Shown: in pieces, positions 36,114 to 44,599 of the stretch
Position numbering within the stretch: position 1 is the first letter of the stretch
How the letters are laid out: the number at the start of each line of letters is the position of its first letter
From: Chryseobacterium sp. S0630
Lineage (GTDB): Bacteria; Bacteroidota; Bacteroidia; Flavobacteriales; Weeksellaceae
DNA: 53,486 nucleotides
Direction: 5' to 3'
Assembly (NCBI RefSeq): GCF_024158915.1
Contig: NZ_JAMZGF010000034.1
Location: 1 to 53,486, forward strand
Notes under the pieces: model-generated
Database searches by the model: none
What the model was told of the DNA's origin: nothing
Seen by the model: the letters and a program-made list of their open reading frames with translations, nothing else
Program-made: the position numbers and the translations under genes

Positions 36114-36866
36114 TTATTGATTAGCTCCACCGTTGACCAGCAAATGCTGCCCGTTCACAAATGAAGAAAGATCACTGGCAAAGAATTCTGCAATATTGGC
36201 AACATCTTCTACTTCTGCCAGCCTTCCCATGGGACAACTGTCAATCAGTGATTTTCTCAATTCAGGATAACTTCCCTCTTCCGCAAAAATCCCTGAATGA
36301 TCTACCGCAAAAGGAATGATTGTATTGACCGTTACTCCACGATGTCCAATTTCTTTTGATAATACATCTACCAGATACCTTGGAGTGGTTTTGCTTCCTC
36401 CATATACTGCCATACCCGGCACAGGAAAAGCTGTGGTACTGGATGCTACATAAATGATGCGTCCATTGTCTTCTACATTCAAAGCCGCCTGCTGCATGGT
36501 AAAATAAGCACCTTTGGTATTGATAGAGAAAAGTCTGTCGAACTGTTCTTCTGTAAACTGTGTTACAGGGGTTTCCACCATTTCAATTCCGGCATTGGCA
36601 ACAACGATATCTATTTTCCCGAAAGCTTTTTTTGCTTCCTCAAAAAGATAGTGTATTTCAGATACTTTGCTCACATCTGCCTTTATAGAAATAACCTTTC
36701 TTCCCATGGCTTTGATATTGCTTTCTACCTCATCTGTGGATGCTTTATCACGTGAATAATTTAATACGACATTGGCCCCTAAAGCAGCATAACGTTCTGC
36801 AATAGCCTTCCCTAAACCTCTTCCTGAGCCAGTAATAATGGCTACTTTATTTTGTAATGAATTCAT
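36114..36866 (-). CDS. Short-chain dehydrogenase/reductase (SDR), operon copy 2
   Basis: 250 aa, classical SDR. The cofactor loop TGSGRGLGKAIA is at 12-23, ADVSKV at about 64, and VANAGIEM stands where NNAG is usual. The catalytic Ser is in YVASSTTAFPVPG and the Tyr/Lys in VYGGSKTTPRYL (about 154-165). The C-terminal VNGQHLLVNGG is the usual end. It oxidises or reduces a hydroxyl/carbonyl group with NAD(P)H; the substrate is unknown. It lies 33 bp after the DUF1097 gene and 9 bp before the lipoprotein gene. Confidence 0.88.
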   Translation of the reverse strand: MNSLQNKVAIITGSGRGLGKAIAERYAALGANVVLNYSRDKASTDEVESNIKAMGRKVISIKADVSKVSEIHYLFEEAKKAFGKIDIVVANAGIEMVETPVTQFTEEQFDRLFSINTKGAYFTMQQAALNVEDNGRIIYVASSTTAFPVPGMAVYGGSKTTPRYLVDVLSKEIGHRGVTVNTIIPFAVDHSGIFAEEGSYPELRKSLIDSCPMGRLAEVEDVANIAEFFASDLSSFVNGQHLLVNGGANQ

Positions 36867-36899
36867 TTTTTTAATTTTTAATAATGATTGTAATTGTTA

Positions 36900-37385
36900 T
36901 TATTGAATATCTGGTTTTGATGTCTGTCTTTCATGGAGGATTTCAACCACCTTATTGTTCAGCCAGGCAAATACAAATCCTGCTAAGATGGGTATTAATA
37001 AATTGAATACAGGCAATGGTTCTAATGGAGGATGAACTCCGAACAGAATGATTAAGCCCAGAAACCAGGCAGGAATATTGTTCAGTTTTTTTGTTCCCGC
37101 AAAGTAGGCTAATGATCCGATGTACAGGAAAACAGCCAAAGGAAAGCCTAATCCTCCAATCAACTGATGCAATCCGCCTGCAGTGATCTGTATGAGAATC
37201 GCCATTATCATTCCCAACATAATCTGTAAAAGCGCCCAAAGTGAGGTTTCTATCTTTTTACCGAAAATATAGAAACTGACCCATGCTACAAACATCACCC
37301 ATGTAGGCCACTGCATCGAAAAAGAAACAGTAACGGCAACCGCTCCGAAAAATCCGAAAGCAACTGCTATTGGTAAAGTCTTCAT
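36900..37385 (-). CDS. DUF1097-like membrane protein
   Basis: 161 aa with about four to five hydrophobic helices (for example LPIAVAFGFFGAVAVTVSF, LQIMLGMIMAILIQITAGG and FNLLIPILAGFVFAWL). The composition and length match DUF1097 inner-membrane proteins. The function is unknown. It sits inside an SDR operon (21 bp after one SDR, 33 bp before the next), so it may move or sense the substrate. Confidence 0.75.
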   Translation of the reverse strand: MKTLPIAVAFGFFGAVAVTVSFSMQWPTWVMFVAWVSFYIFGKKIETSLWALLQIMLGMIMAILIQITAGGLHQLIGGLGFPLAVFLYIGSLAYFAGTKKLNNIPAWFLGLIILFGVHPPLEPLPVFNLLIPILAGFVFAWLNNKVVEILHERQTSKPDIQ

Positions 37386-37406
37386 AATTGTAATAGAATT
37401 TTGATA

Positions 37407-38147
37407 TTACGCCATTGCACCATTGGCTCCAATGGTTTGTCCACTGATCCATTTGGCATCATCGCCTGCAAGAAAGACAACAATTTTGGCGATATCAGCT
37501 GGTTCTCCCAGACGGTTAAAAGCATTTAAAGAAGCCAGTCTGTCTATTACTTCCTGAGGCTTTCCGTCAGTAAATAATGCCGTATTGGTAGGTCCCGGAA
37601 GTATTGCGTTGACATTAATTCCTCTGCTGCCCACTTCTTTAGCGAATACTCGGGTTAGCTGTTCTACAGCTCCTTTGGTAGCTACATAAGTTCCATACGT
37701 TGGCATCATTACTCTCGTAGTCGTTGAAGAGAAATTAATAATACTTCCGTTGTCAGCAAGTTGAGTTGCTGCTTCTCTTAAAGTGTTAAATGTTCCTCTT
37801 ACATTGATGTCGAACTGGCGTGAAAAGTCTTCATCAGTAGTATCTTTGATCAGCTTGGTAATCATGATTCCTGCATTATTAACCAATACATCGATTTTTC
37901 CATAATGGCTGATCGCCTGATCAAATAATTGCTTTACAGCTTCTGAATTACTTACATCTGCCTGGATTGCAATAGCATCACCTCCTTTATCTTTTATAGA
38001 AGCGACAACCTGTTCTGCGGCATCTTTTCCGCCTGCGTAGTTAACGATTACTTTTGCTCCCGCTGAAGCTAACTGTTGAGCTATTTCAGCTCCGATTCCT
38101 CTTGACGCTCCGGTCACAAGGATTACTTTGTTGTTTAATGTACTCAT
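37407..38147 (-). CDS. Short-chain dehydrogenase/reductase (SDR), operon copy 1
   Basis: 246 aa, classical SDR. Cofactor loop TGASRGIGAEIA (12-23), NNAGIM (about 89), catalytic Ser in INFSSTTTRVM and Tyr/Lys in YVATKGAVEQL (about 152). The tail ISGQTIGANGAMA is typical. It is similar to the second SDR of the operon, so the pair may come from an old duplication. First gene of the operon, downstream of an AraC gene, with a likely operator in front. Confidence 0.9.
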   Translation of the reverse strand: MSTLNNKVILVTGASRGIGAEIAQQLASAGAKVIVNYAGGKDAAEQVVASIKDKGGDAIAIQADVSNSEAVKQLFDQAISHYGKIDVLVNNAGIMITKLIKDTTDEDFSRQFDINVRGTFNTLREAATQLADNGSIINFSSTTTRVMMPTYGTYVATKGAVEQLTRVFAKEVGSRGINVNAILPGPTNTALFTDGKPQEVIDRLASLNAFNRLGEPADIAKIVVFLAGDDAKWISGQTIGANGAMA

Positions 38148-38182
38148 ATTACTTTGTTTTTATCAATGTTAATTTGATAGGA

Positions 38183-38215
38183 CAAAGTTGATACATTACG
38201 CTCCTCAGTAACGTA
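38183..38215 (-). promoter_or_regulatory. Promoter/operator of the SDR operon
   Basis: The minus-strand -7-like CAACTTTG (38183-38190) is flanked by the inverted repeat TACATTAC-N8-GTAACGTA (38192-38215, 7 of 8 matching), placed over the -33 region. It is a candidate site for the upstream AraC regulator. Confidence 0.45.
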
Positions 38216-38243
38216 CAAGAATGATAGGAGATGTTGCAAATTT

Positions 38244-39176
38244 CTAAGATTGCTTTCCAAAGTACTGCTTTCTATATTCTGCAGGACTGATTGAAGTATT
38301 TTTTTTGAAGTAATTGCTGAAATGGGATGTTTCAAGAAAACCTAAACGGGCTGCAATTTCTTTGATGCTGAGGGTTTCGTCCTGAAGCATTACTTTTGCT
38401 TCGGTAATTGCTTTATCAGCAATCCATGAAGTGATTGTTTTTCCGGTTTTGCTGCTGATAACGCTTGATAAATAATTAACATGGAGAGCCTGCAGATCCG
38501 CATAATCCTGAACCCTGAACTGGGTATTGGTCTTTCCACTGATCAGATCTCTGAAATGCTGCTCAATATTTTGTTTGAAGTTTTTTACAATCCGTGAACT
38601 GCGATTGCCTTCATAAATAGGATTATAGTCCTGAAAGAAATATTCTTTAATTTTCAGCAGCAGCGCGATCACAAGAGCACCGATAATTTTGTTTTTATAT
38701 AATGAATGTCCTTTATATTCTTTATGAATCAAAGCATATAATTCTTCAATCTGGCTAAACTGGTCAGGAGTCAAAACACGGGGTGAAACTACTTCTGATA
38801 AAAGAAAAGAGAAGTCATTATAGACCTCTTCATGCACGTATTCCTTCAAAAATCCTTCCCCGAAGGTAATCAGACACGTATGTCTTAGTTTTTCCCATTC
38901 GAAAATCCTGTAATTGCCGGGGTTGGTAAAGTAAACTGTATCTGAAGTTACTTCGAATCTCTGATCATCGATTGTATAATGCCCAAATGCACTTTTAATA
39001 AACAAAAAACTGAAGTAGTTAGGACGAAAAGGTTCTGACCGAAACGGCAAATCCTGGAATGTTTCTTCCAGATAATGAATGGTAAACCCGGATTCTTCCT
39101 CCAGATAATCCACAGGAAGTCCTAGTTGCTGATAAAGTTCGCGCAAAGTGTGCACATTCAGATTACCGTTAGACAT
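38244..39176 (-). CDS. AraC-family regulator of the SDR operon
   Basis: 310 aa from the ATG at 39176 (a TTG at 39185 is less likely). The N-terminal ligand half contains RPNYFSFLFIKSAFGHYTIDDQRF, a cupin-like pattern. The C-terminal domain has VQDYADLQALHVNYLSSVISSKTGKTITSWI and LSIKEIAARLGFLETSHFSNYFKKNTSISPAEYRK, the AraC signature. It is encoded 97 bp upstream of the SDR operon on the same strand and probably controls it. Confidence 0.88.
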   Translation of the reverse strand: MSNGNLNVHTLRELYQQLGLPVDYLEEESGFTIHYLEETFQDLPFRSEPFRPNYFSFLFIKSAFGHYTIDDQRFEVTSDTVYFTNPGNYRIFEWEKLRHTCLITFGEGFLKEYVHEEVYNDFSFLLSEVVSPRVLTPDQFSQIEELYALIHKEYKGHSLYKNKIIGALVIALLLKIKEYFFQDYNPIYEGNRSSRIVKNFKQNIEQHFRDLISGKTNTQFRVQDYADLQALHVNYLSSVISSKTGKTITSWIADKAITEAKVMLQDETLSIKEIAARLGFLETSHFSNYFKKNTSISPAEYRKQYFGKQS

Positions 39177-39266
39177 TACATTCAATTTCGGGTAAATTTA
39201 GAAATTAAATTGAGCTTGTCTTCATTTAAATTTCAATAAATAGTATTTATTCTCTGTATCTTCAAA

Positions 39267-39312
39267 ATAGAAAAGGAAAAGTACCTATGTATAAGTACTT
39301 TTCCTTTTCTAT
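39267..39312 (-). terminator. Strong 18-bp hairpin terminator
   Basis: ATAGAAAAGGAAAAGTAC and its perfect complement pair around a 10-nt loop. On the minus strand TATTTTGAAG follows. It ends the SDR gene at 39348. Confidence 0.85.
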
Positions 39313-39347
39313 GGGATGTATGGATTACAATGATTTAAGCTTATATT

Positions 39348-40199
39348 TTATAAACCATAAGCTTCTATCCACTTTTGTTTTACCTGTTCTGTAATCAGAT
39401 TGTATTCTTTATCTACTCCATTGGAAAGAGGATCTAGTGGTGTACGAAGTGGTCTTTTCCCTTTTTCTGTATTGACCAGCTTAAGGGCTCCATCTGCAAT
39501 GATTTGTGGATCCGGAGCTGATTCCATAAAGAGTTTACCAAATACGGTCTGAATTTTCTGACTGATATCCACCACCGCAGTACCATAAGATTCCTGAATG
39601 CCCTCACGGTCTCCATTAACATGTGCCTTACCGATAATTTCCGTCATGAATCCTCCCGGCTCAAGCAGTACGGACTCTATTCCCTGCCCTATCAGCTCTT
39701 CATACGAACCTTCTATAAGGCCTTCCAATGCAAATTTTGTAGAATTATAAGCAGACTGTAATGGAAGTGAAATTCGGCCTACCTGACTGGAAATGGTGAT
39801 GATAAGACCCTCTTTTGCAGCTCTCATAATAGGTAAAACTTCATTATTCACTCTCAATGTTCCCCAAACATTCACATCAAAGAGCTTCTGGATCTGTGGT
39901 ATTGAATAAGATTCAAGAACTCCTGCTCCATATATTCCTGCATTATTAATCAAAACATCAATTCTGCCATACTTTTCATATACTAAAGCAACAGCTTTTT
40001 TTACAGACTGATCATCTGTGATATCCATATCTACTACTTCTGTCTTCTCCAGCGTATTCAGATTTTTTGCATGTTCTGCGTTACTTCCAGTAGTATTTCG
40101 CATCGTAGCTATGACGATATGACCTTCTTTGTTAAATGTTTTTACCATTAATGCACCAAAACCGGTACTTGAACCTGTAATTAAGATTACTTTTTTCAT
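39348..40199 (-). CDS. SDR-family oxidoreductase beside HxlR
   Basis: 283 aa, an SDR of the longer subgroup. Cofactor motif TGSSTGFGALMV (residues 8-19), VDMDITDD, INNAGIYGAG (about 85), TISSQVGRI (Ser) and the active-site YNSTKFALEGL (about 155). The extension after residue 190 probably shapes the substrate site. It is divergent from the HxlR regulator, and two palindromes lie between them, a typical arrangement for local control. The product at 41600 is a related SDR. Confidence 0.88.
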   Translation of the reverse strand: MKKVILITGSSTGFGALMVKTFNKEGHIVIATMRNTTGSNAEHAKNLNTLEKTEVVDMDITDDQSVKKAVALVYEKYGRIDVLINNAGIYGAGVLESYSIPQIQKLFDVNVWGTLRVNNEVLPIMRAAKEGLIITISSQVGRISLPLQSAYNSTKFALEGLIEGSYEELIGQGIESVLLEPGGFMTEIIGKAHVNGDREGIQESYGTAVVDISQKIQTVFGKLFMESAPDPQIIADGALKLVNTEKGKRPLRTPLDPLSNGVDKEYNLITEQVKQKWIEAYGL

Positions 40200-40244
40200 T
40201 CTTTTTGTTCGTCTCTTTTTAATTATTGACTCTTTTTAACTCAG

Positions 40245-40266
40245 AAGAATACCGGCCGGAATTCTT
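40245..40266. promoter_or_regulatory. 22-bp palindrome in the SDR/HxlR intergenic region
   Basis: AAGAATACCGG and CCGGAATTCTT oppose each other with a single A/A mismatch. Position and symmetry suggest a dimer-binding operator for the SDR promoter. Confidence 0.5.
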
Positions 40267-40354
40267 TTCATTATTACAATATTTCCTTCAGACGGTCTAT
40301 TCTGTCTCAGAAGAAAATACGTTAAAAATGATGTTGCAATTTAGCACAGATTTA

Positions 40355-40387
40355 CTTTCCTTTGTATAGTACTTTCCCAAAGGAAAG
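40355..40387 (+). promoter_or_regulatory. Inverted repeat before the HxlR gene
   Basis: CTTTCCTTTG (40355-40364) and CAAAGGAAAG (40378-40387) are perfect 10-bp arms, 13 nt apart, 19 bp before the start codon. It is either an autoregulatory site or a 5' hairpin. Confidence 0.5.
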
Positions 40388-40406
40388 CGAAATAATTTAT
40401 AAGCGT

Positions 40407-40808
40407 ATGTCTGTAAAAAAAATTAAATCAAGCTGCCTGGAAACGATCAAGCCTGTAAGGGACGCTTTGGACGTTTTAAGTGGCAAATGGAAGCTGGCCA
40501 TCATTGTATCTGTATCTGTAGGCAATGATCGCTTTACTGATATACAGGACAGTATACCGGGTATTACTCCAAAGGTTCTGGCTAAGGAACTCAAAGAACT
40601 TGAACAGCATCAGCTTATCAAAAGAACTGTTATTGATGATTATCCGGTTAAAATCATTTATCAGCCTCAACCTTATTCTTCCACTTTAAATCCTATCATA
40701 TTTGCTCTTAAAGACTGGGGAATTAATCATAAAAGAAAACTTTTTGAAGAAGGATTTACCATGAATGAAATAGGAGAAATTCCTCAATGCCTTCCTGAAG
40801 AAGGATAA
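40407..40808 (+). CDS. HxlR-family transcriptional regulator
   Basis: 133 aa from the ATG at 40407; a TTG at 40362 would start inside the inverted repeat. The winged-helix family pattern is C..TIKPVRDALDVLSGKWKLAIIVSVS, DIQDSIPGITPKVLAKELKELEQHQLIKR, then the wing. The Cys near residue 9 of this start is the conserved position that many HxlR proteins use to sense electrophiles or oxidants. It is divergent from the SDR at 39348, its likely target. Confidence 0.88.
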   Translation: MSVKKIKSSCLETIKPVRDALDVLSGKWKLAIIVSVSVGNDRFTDIQDSIPGITPKVLAKELKELEQHQLIKRTVIDDYPVKIIYQPQPYSSTLNPIIFALKDWGINHKRKLFEEGFTMNEIGEIPQCLPEEG

Positions 40809-40864
40809 TAAACAACTGATTTAGTTGATATTAAAACAATGCAATATAAAAAAAGCATAAAAAA

Positions 40865-40896
40865 TTTGTTTTTGTGACCAATCGGTCATACCTTTG
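40865..40896 (+). promoter_or_regulatory. Promoter and TetR operator of the 40917 gene
   Basis: TTTG (40865-40868), a 20-nt spacer and TACCTTTG (40889-40896) match the Bacteroidota promoter well. TGACC-AATC-GGTCA (40875-40888) lies between the two boxes, where a bound repressor would block it. Confidence 0.8.
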
Positions 40897-40916
40897 CATT
40901 GTTATTTTATATTATC

Positions 40917-41504
40917 ATGACAAAAGGTGAAGAAACCAAACAATTCATTATAGAAAAATCGGCCCCTATATTTAATACAAAAGGGATCGCTGCTACTTCT
41001 ATGAGTGATATTATGGAAGCCACCAAATTGTCAAAAGGCAGTATGTATGTTCATTTTGAGAACAAGGAAGTACTTGCCTGTGCTGCTGTTGATCACAACC
41101 TTAAATTACTGAGTGAAAGACTTTTAAATAATTTAAGCAAATTCAAAACTTCTAAAGAGCAGTTATTCGCATATATTGATTTTTTCAGTGATCCCAATCA
41201 TCCTCCAGTAACCGGAGGCTGTCCTTTGTTAAATTTCGGAATGGAAGCCGACGATACCAATCCGGTTGTCAAGGAAAAAATAAACCGTGCTATCAAGCAG
41301 GGGCAGGAATTACTTTCCGGTATTATTGAAAAAGGAATTTCCAATAAAGAATTCAGAGCAGACTGGAATTCTGCAGATTTTGCAACGGTTCTTTTTGCAA
41401 TGCTTGAAGGTGGACATTTGATCGCAAGAATGTCTGGTAACAATGAGAGAATGGGAGTTATTACGAAAAGTCTTAAAAAAATAATTGAGGAAAATTGTGT
41501 CTAA
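40917..41504 (+). CDS. TetR/AcrR-family regulator of the 41600 SDR
   Basis: 195 aa from the ATG at 40917. The HTH is IFNTKGIAATSMSDIMEATKLSKGSMYVHFENKE (about residues 18-51 in total), the classical TetR form. The C-terminal part ends FAMLEGGHLIARMSGN, as in AcrR-like proteins controlling small-molecule enzymes. Matching palindromes occur in its own promoter and before the next gene, so it probably represses both. It is not close in sequence to the two TetR genes at 8-10 kb, whose operators differ. Confidence 0.9.
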   Translation: MTKGEETKQFIIEKSAPIFNTKGIAATSMSDIMEATKLSKGSMYVHFENKEVLACAAVDHNLKLLSERLLNNLSKFKTSKEQLFAYIDFFSDPNHPPVTGGCPLLNFGMEADDTNPVVKEKINRAIKQGQELLSGIIEKGISNKEFRADWNSADFATVLFAMLEGGHLIARMSGNNERMGVITKSLKKIIEENCV

Positions 41505-41522
41505 ATTTTTTTACCCAAAACA

Positions 41523-41546
41523 TGACCGATCGGTCACTTAAACTTG
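41523..41546 (+). promoter_or_regulatory. Second TetR operator and promoter of the 41600 SDR
   Basis: TGACCGATCGGTCA (41523-41536) is a perfect 14-bp palindrome, two bases before the -7-like TAAACTTG (41539-41546). It shares the TGACC-N4-GGTCA form of the site at 40875. Confidence 0.75.
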
Positions 41547-41599
41547 AAAACAAAACTTTTTAAAAAGTATAATCATAACAATCAATTAAAAACAAAACA

Positions 41600-42406
41600 A
41601 TGTCAAAAACAGTTTTAATTACAGGAGCGTCAAAAGGCTTTGGCAAAACATGGGCAGAAGCTTTTTTAGCAAAAGGATACAAAGTAGCTGCAACAGCCAG
41701 AAATGTAGAAACACTTAACGATTTAAAAGAAAAATATGGAGATTCCGTATTGCCTTTAACCTTAGATGTAGATAAAAGAGAGGAATCATTATCAGTAGTC
41801 CAGAAAGTACACCAACACTTCGGCAGCATAGATATTCTGATCAATAACGCAGGATATGCATTAACAGGTGCGGTGGAAGAAACCAACGAACAGGAAGCAA
41901 GAGCACAGTTTGAAACGAATTTCTTTGGAACTTTATGGCTTACACAGGCGGTACTTCCAATCATGAGAGATCAGAAAAGTGGTCATATCATTCAGGTTTC
42001 TTCTATTCTAGGATTGGCTACTTTACCAACCATGGGACTTTACAATGCGTCTAAGTTTGCACTGGAAGGTTTAAGTGAAACGTTAGCAACAGAAGTAAAA
42101 GGATTTGGAATCAATGTAACTTTGGTAGAACCTAATGGCTATGCTTCCAATATCTGGCATACAGGAATTAATACGCAAAGCAATCCGGTTTACGATGGGG
42201 TTAAAAAGGCTTTCTCAGAATCTGAAACTTCTTTTGGAGACGTAGAAGCTACAGCTCCGGCACTGATAAAGTTAGCAGAAACTGAAAATCCTCCATTGCG
42301 TTTATTACTTGGAAAAGTAGCACTTCCTTTTGTAAAGCAGAATTACGAACAACGTCTGAAAGTATGGGAAGAATGGAATGATGTATCTGTAGAAGCTCAC
42401 GGATAA
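41600..42406 (+). CDS. SDR-family oxidoreductase under TetR control
   Basis: 268 aa. Cofactor loop TGASKGFGKTWA (8-19), LDVDKREESL, INNAGYALTG (about 85), VSSILGLATLP (Ser) and YNASKFALEGLSETLA (Tyr/Lys, about 152). The C-terminal extension is of the kind seen in retinol dehydrogenase-like SDRs. A TetR operator overlaps its promoter, so expression probably rises when the TetR ligand is present. It ends before a strong terminator. Confidence 0.9.
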   Translation: MSKTVLITGASKGFGKTWAEAFLAKGYKVAATARNVETLNDLKEKYGDSVLPLTLDVDKREESLSVVQKVHQHFGSIDILINNAGYALTGAVEETNEQEARAQFETNFFGTLWLTQAVLPIMRDQKSGHIIQVSSILGLATLPTMGLYNASKFALEGLSETLATEVKGFGINVTLVEPNGYASNIWHTGINTQSNPVYDGVKKAFSESETSFGDVEATAPALIKLAETENPPLRLLLGKVALPFVKQNYEQRLKVWEEWNDVSVEAHG

Positions 42407-42427
42407 CATCGAAAAGAGTGTTTTCAC

Positions 42428-42468
42428 AAAATAAGCTCCGTTTTATAAAAGAACGGAGCTTATTTTTT
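42428..42468 (+). terminator. Terminator of the tetR-SDR unit
   Basis: AAAATAAGCTCCGTT and AACGGAGCTTATTTT pair over 15 bp around a 9-nt loop, followed by more T. Confidence 0.9.
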
Positions 42469-42628
42469 ATCCTTTTTTGAGATCAACCACTCACTCACTT
42501 TTCTTAGCGTTACTTTCCATCTGCTTCCTATTGATACTGTTTTCCTGTTCACCTCCTGCAATGTCTATTTCGCTGTGAAATATGACTACTTGAACAAATT
42601 ACTCATTTCTCAAAGGTTTACAGGAGCA

Positions 42629-42636
42629 TAATTTTG
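42629..42636 (+). promoter_or_regulatory. -7 element of the epoxide hydrolase-like gene
   Basis: TAATTTTG matches TAnnTTTG, about 48 nt before the start codon. The upstream 160 bp contain short CACT repeats but no clear operator. Confidence 0.5.
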
Positions 42637-42683
42637 TCTCATCAAAAAAGAAAAACATATCTACAATCTAATATAATAAAGCA

Positions 42684-43982
42684 ATGAAAACAACAATTTC
42701 AACCATCCTTTTAGCAGTAACTTTTACTTTAGGTACACCTGCTATTTCTAAAGCACAAAACAACAAGACCACTACTCTATCATCAAAAAATGATACAAGT
42801 ATCCGTCCTTTTCACATCAGTATTCCGCAATCTCAACTGGATGATCTTAAAAAACGGATCTCAGAAACCCGTTTCCCGGATAAAGAGACAGTGAAAGATG
42901 CTTCTCAGGGAATTCAGCTTGAACAATTAAAAGAACTGATTACTTATTGGGGCAACGGATACGACTGGAGAAAAGTGGAAAATAAGCTGAATGCTCTTCC
43001 ACAATTCGTAACCAATATTGACGGACTTGATATTCAGTTTATCCATGTTCGTTCAAAGGAGTCTAATGCAATGCCGGTGATTCTTACTCATGGCTGGCCG
43101 GGTTCTCCGCTGGAGTTTATCAATGCAATAGATCCTTTAACTGATCCTGTAAAATACGGTGGCAAGGCAAGCGATGCCTTTGATGTAATTATACCGGCCA
43201 TTCCGGGATATGGTTTTTCAGAAATACCAACTGAACTGGGTTGGAATCCTGACCGTGTTGCCCTTGCCTGGGATGTTTTGATGAAAAGACTTGGCTACAA
43301 AAAATATGTTTCTGAAGGTGGTGATCATGGCTCCGTCATCTCTGATGCTCTGGCCAAACAGGCTCCTTCAGGTCTTCTAGGAATTCATCTTACCATGCCG
43401 GCTACTATTCCTGCTGAACTTGTAAAGCCAATCAATGCAGGTGATCCTGCGCCAGCCGGACTTTCAGCTTCTGAAGCAAAAGCTTATCATGCCATGAGTA
43501 CATTCTTTGGAAGAAATGCAGCCTATGGAGGAATGATGGTTACAAGACCACAGACCACAGGATATTTACTTTCTGATTCTCCAACAGCTTTAGCGGCATT
43601 CCTTTACGAAAAAATTGCAGAATGGAGTGAAAGTGATCTTCATCCTGAAAATGTAATTGGCCGTGATGCCATCCTCGATGATATTACACTTTACTGGCTT
43701 ACCAATACCGGAGCTTCTTCTTCACGCTTCTATTGGGAAAATAACAAGAATAATTTCAGTGCAGAGGCACAGAAAACAAAAGATATTAAGGTTCCTGTAG
43801 CTATTTCTGTATTTCCTCACGAAATTTATCAGGCTCCGGAAAGCTGGTCAAAACAAGCTTATCCTACCTTATATTATTATCATAAAGCTTCAAAAGGCGG
43901 ACATTTTGCAGCCTGGGAACAGCCACAGGTATTTACTGAAGAGCTTAGAGCAGCTTTCAAAGATTTAAGAAAAAAACTTTAA
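42684..43982 (+). CDS. Secreted epoxide hydrolase-like alpha/beta hydrolase
   Basis: 432 aa with a signal peptide (MKTTISTILLAVTFTLGTPAISKAQ). An epoxide hydrolase N-terminal type segment (RPFHISIPQSQLDDLKKRISETRFP) comes first. The hydrolase core has HGWPGS (oxyanion hole) and EGGDHGSVIS, with Asp214 as nucleophile. The final His is in GGHFAAWEQPQ (about 407). Such enzymes open epoxides to diols. The family usually has GGDWG or GGDHG at the nucleophile, so the motif is intact. It is 49 bp before the OsmC/Ohr gene, and both suit a detoxification role. Confidence 0.87.
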   Translation: MKTTISTILLAVTFTLGTPAISKAQNNKTTTLSSKNDTSIRPFHISIPQSQLDDLKKRISETRFPDKETVKDASQGIQLEQLKELITYWGNGYDWRKVENKLNALPQFVTNIDGLDIQFIHVRSKESNAMPVILTHGWPGSPLEFINAIDPLTDPVKYGGKASDAFDVIIPAIPGYGFSEIPTELGWNPDRVALAWDVLMKRLGYKKYVSEGGDHGSVISDALAKQAPSGLLGIHLTMPATIPAELVKPINAGDPAPAGLSASEAKAYHAMSTFFGRNAAYGGMMVTRPQTTGYLLSDSPTALAAFLYEKIAEWSESDLHPENVIGRDAILDDITLYWLTNTGASSSRFYWENNKNNFSAEAQKTKDIKVPVAISVFPHEIYQAPESWSKQAYPTLYYYHKASKGGHFAAWEQPQVFTEELRAAFKDLRKKL

Positions 43983-44030
43983 CAATCATAGGATCAATCA
44001 ACAAAATCGTTTAATCTAAATAATAAAAAT

Positions 44031-44489
44031 ATGGAATTAAATACCATTCAGGAAGTAGAAAATACAACTGTAGTCAATATCAGTAAAGTGTTATATTCTG
44101 GTAATGTCATCGTAACGGGGGGCCGTAACGGAGAAGCAAAAAGCAGTGATGGCAAACTTGATATTGAACTGACACCTCCCGGAGCCAAGGGAAACGGAAC
44201 AAATCCGGAACAACTATTAGCAGCAGGATGGTCTGCCTGTTTTATCGGAGCGATGCAATTAGGCTCTGCAAAGCTTGGAATTACACTTCCTCCAGACGTA
44301 TCTGTTAATACCTCTGTAGATTTGGCCACCAATGATGATGGATTTTTCCTGCAGGCACATTTACAGATCCTTTTACCGGGACTTGCAATAGATGAAGCCA
44401 GAAAAGTTGTGGAAACAGCCCATGCGACATGTCCTTATTCAAAAGCTACGCGTGGAAATATTAATGTAAAAATAGATGTAGTAGTTTAG
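44031..44489 (+). CDS. OsmC/Ohr-family organic hydroperoxide resistance protein
   Basis: 152 aa. Two-cysteine OsmC/Ohr fold with the peroxidatic Cys70 in GWSACFIGAM and the second Cys134 in HATCPYSKATRG. Ohr-type members reduce organic hydroperoxides by a thiol mechanism in the cytosol. The sequence PPGAKGNGTNPEQLLAAG is the usual helix-capping region. It lies 49 bp after the epoxide hydrolase-like gene and shares its transcript, then a terminator follows. Confidence 0.93.
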   Translation: MELNTIQEVENTTVVNISKVLYSGNVIVTGGRNGEAKSSDGKLDIELTPPGAKGNGTNPEQLLAAGWSACFIGAMQLGSAKLGITLPPDVSVNTSVDLATNDDGFFLQAHLQILLPGLAIDEARKVVETAHATCPYSKATRGNINVKIDVVV

Positions 44490-44518
44490 TTTTCAGAATG
44501 TTTATTGCATTTTGATTA

Positions 44519-44552
44519 AAACCTTCCCTGCCAAAAGCAAGGAAGGTTTCTA
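44519..44552 (+). terminator. Terminator after the OsmC/Ohr gene
   Basis: AAACCTTCC (44519-44527) pairs with GGAAGGTTT (44541-44549), with a few extra pairs inside. The T-run is short. Confidence 0.6.
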
Positions 44553-44599
44553 TTGTATTAAAATCTGCCAGAAGTAAACAATTCGATATAAAAATATGT

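Noticed and set aside
41560..41964. 134-codon open frame opposite the SDR at 41600
   Set aside because: It lies antisense to the SDR cofactor and catalytic motifs and would run into the TetR operator region.
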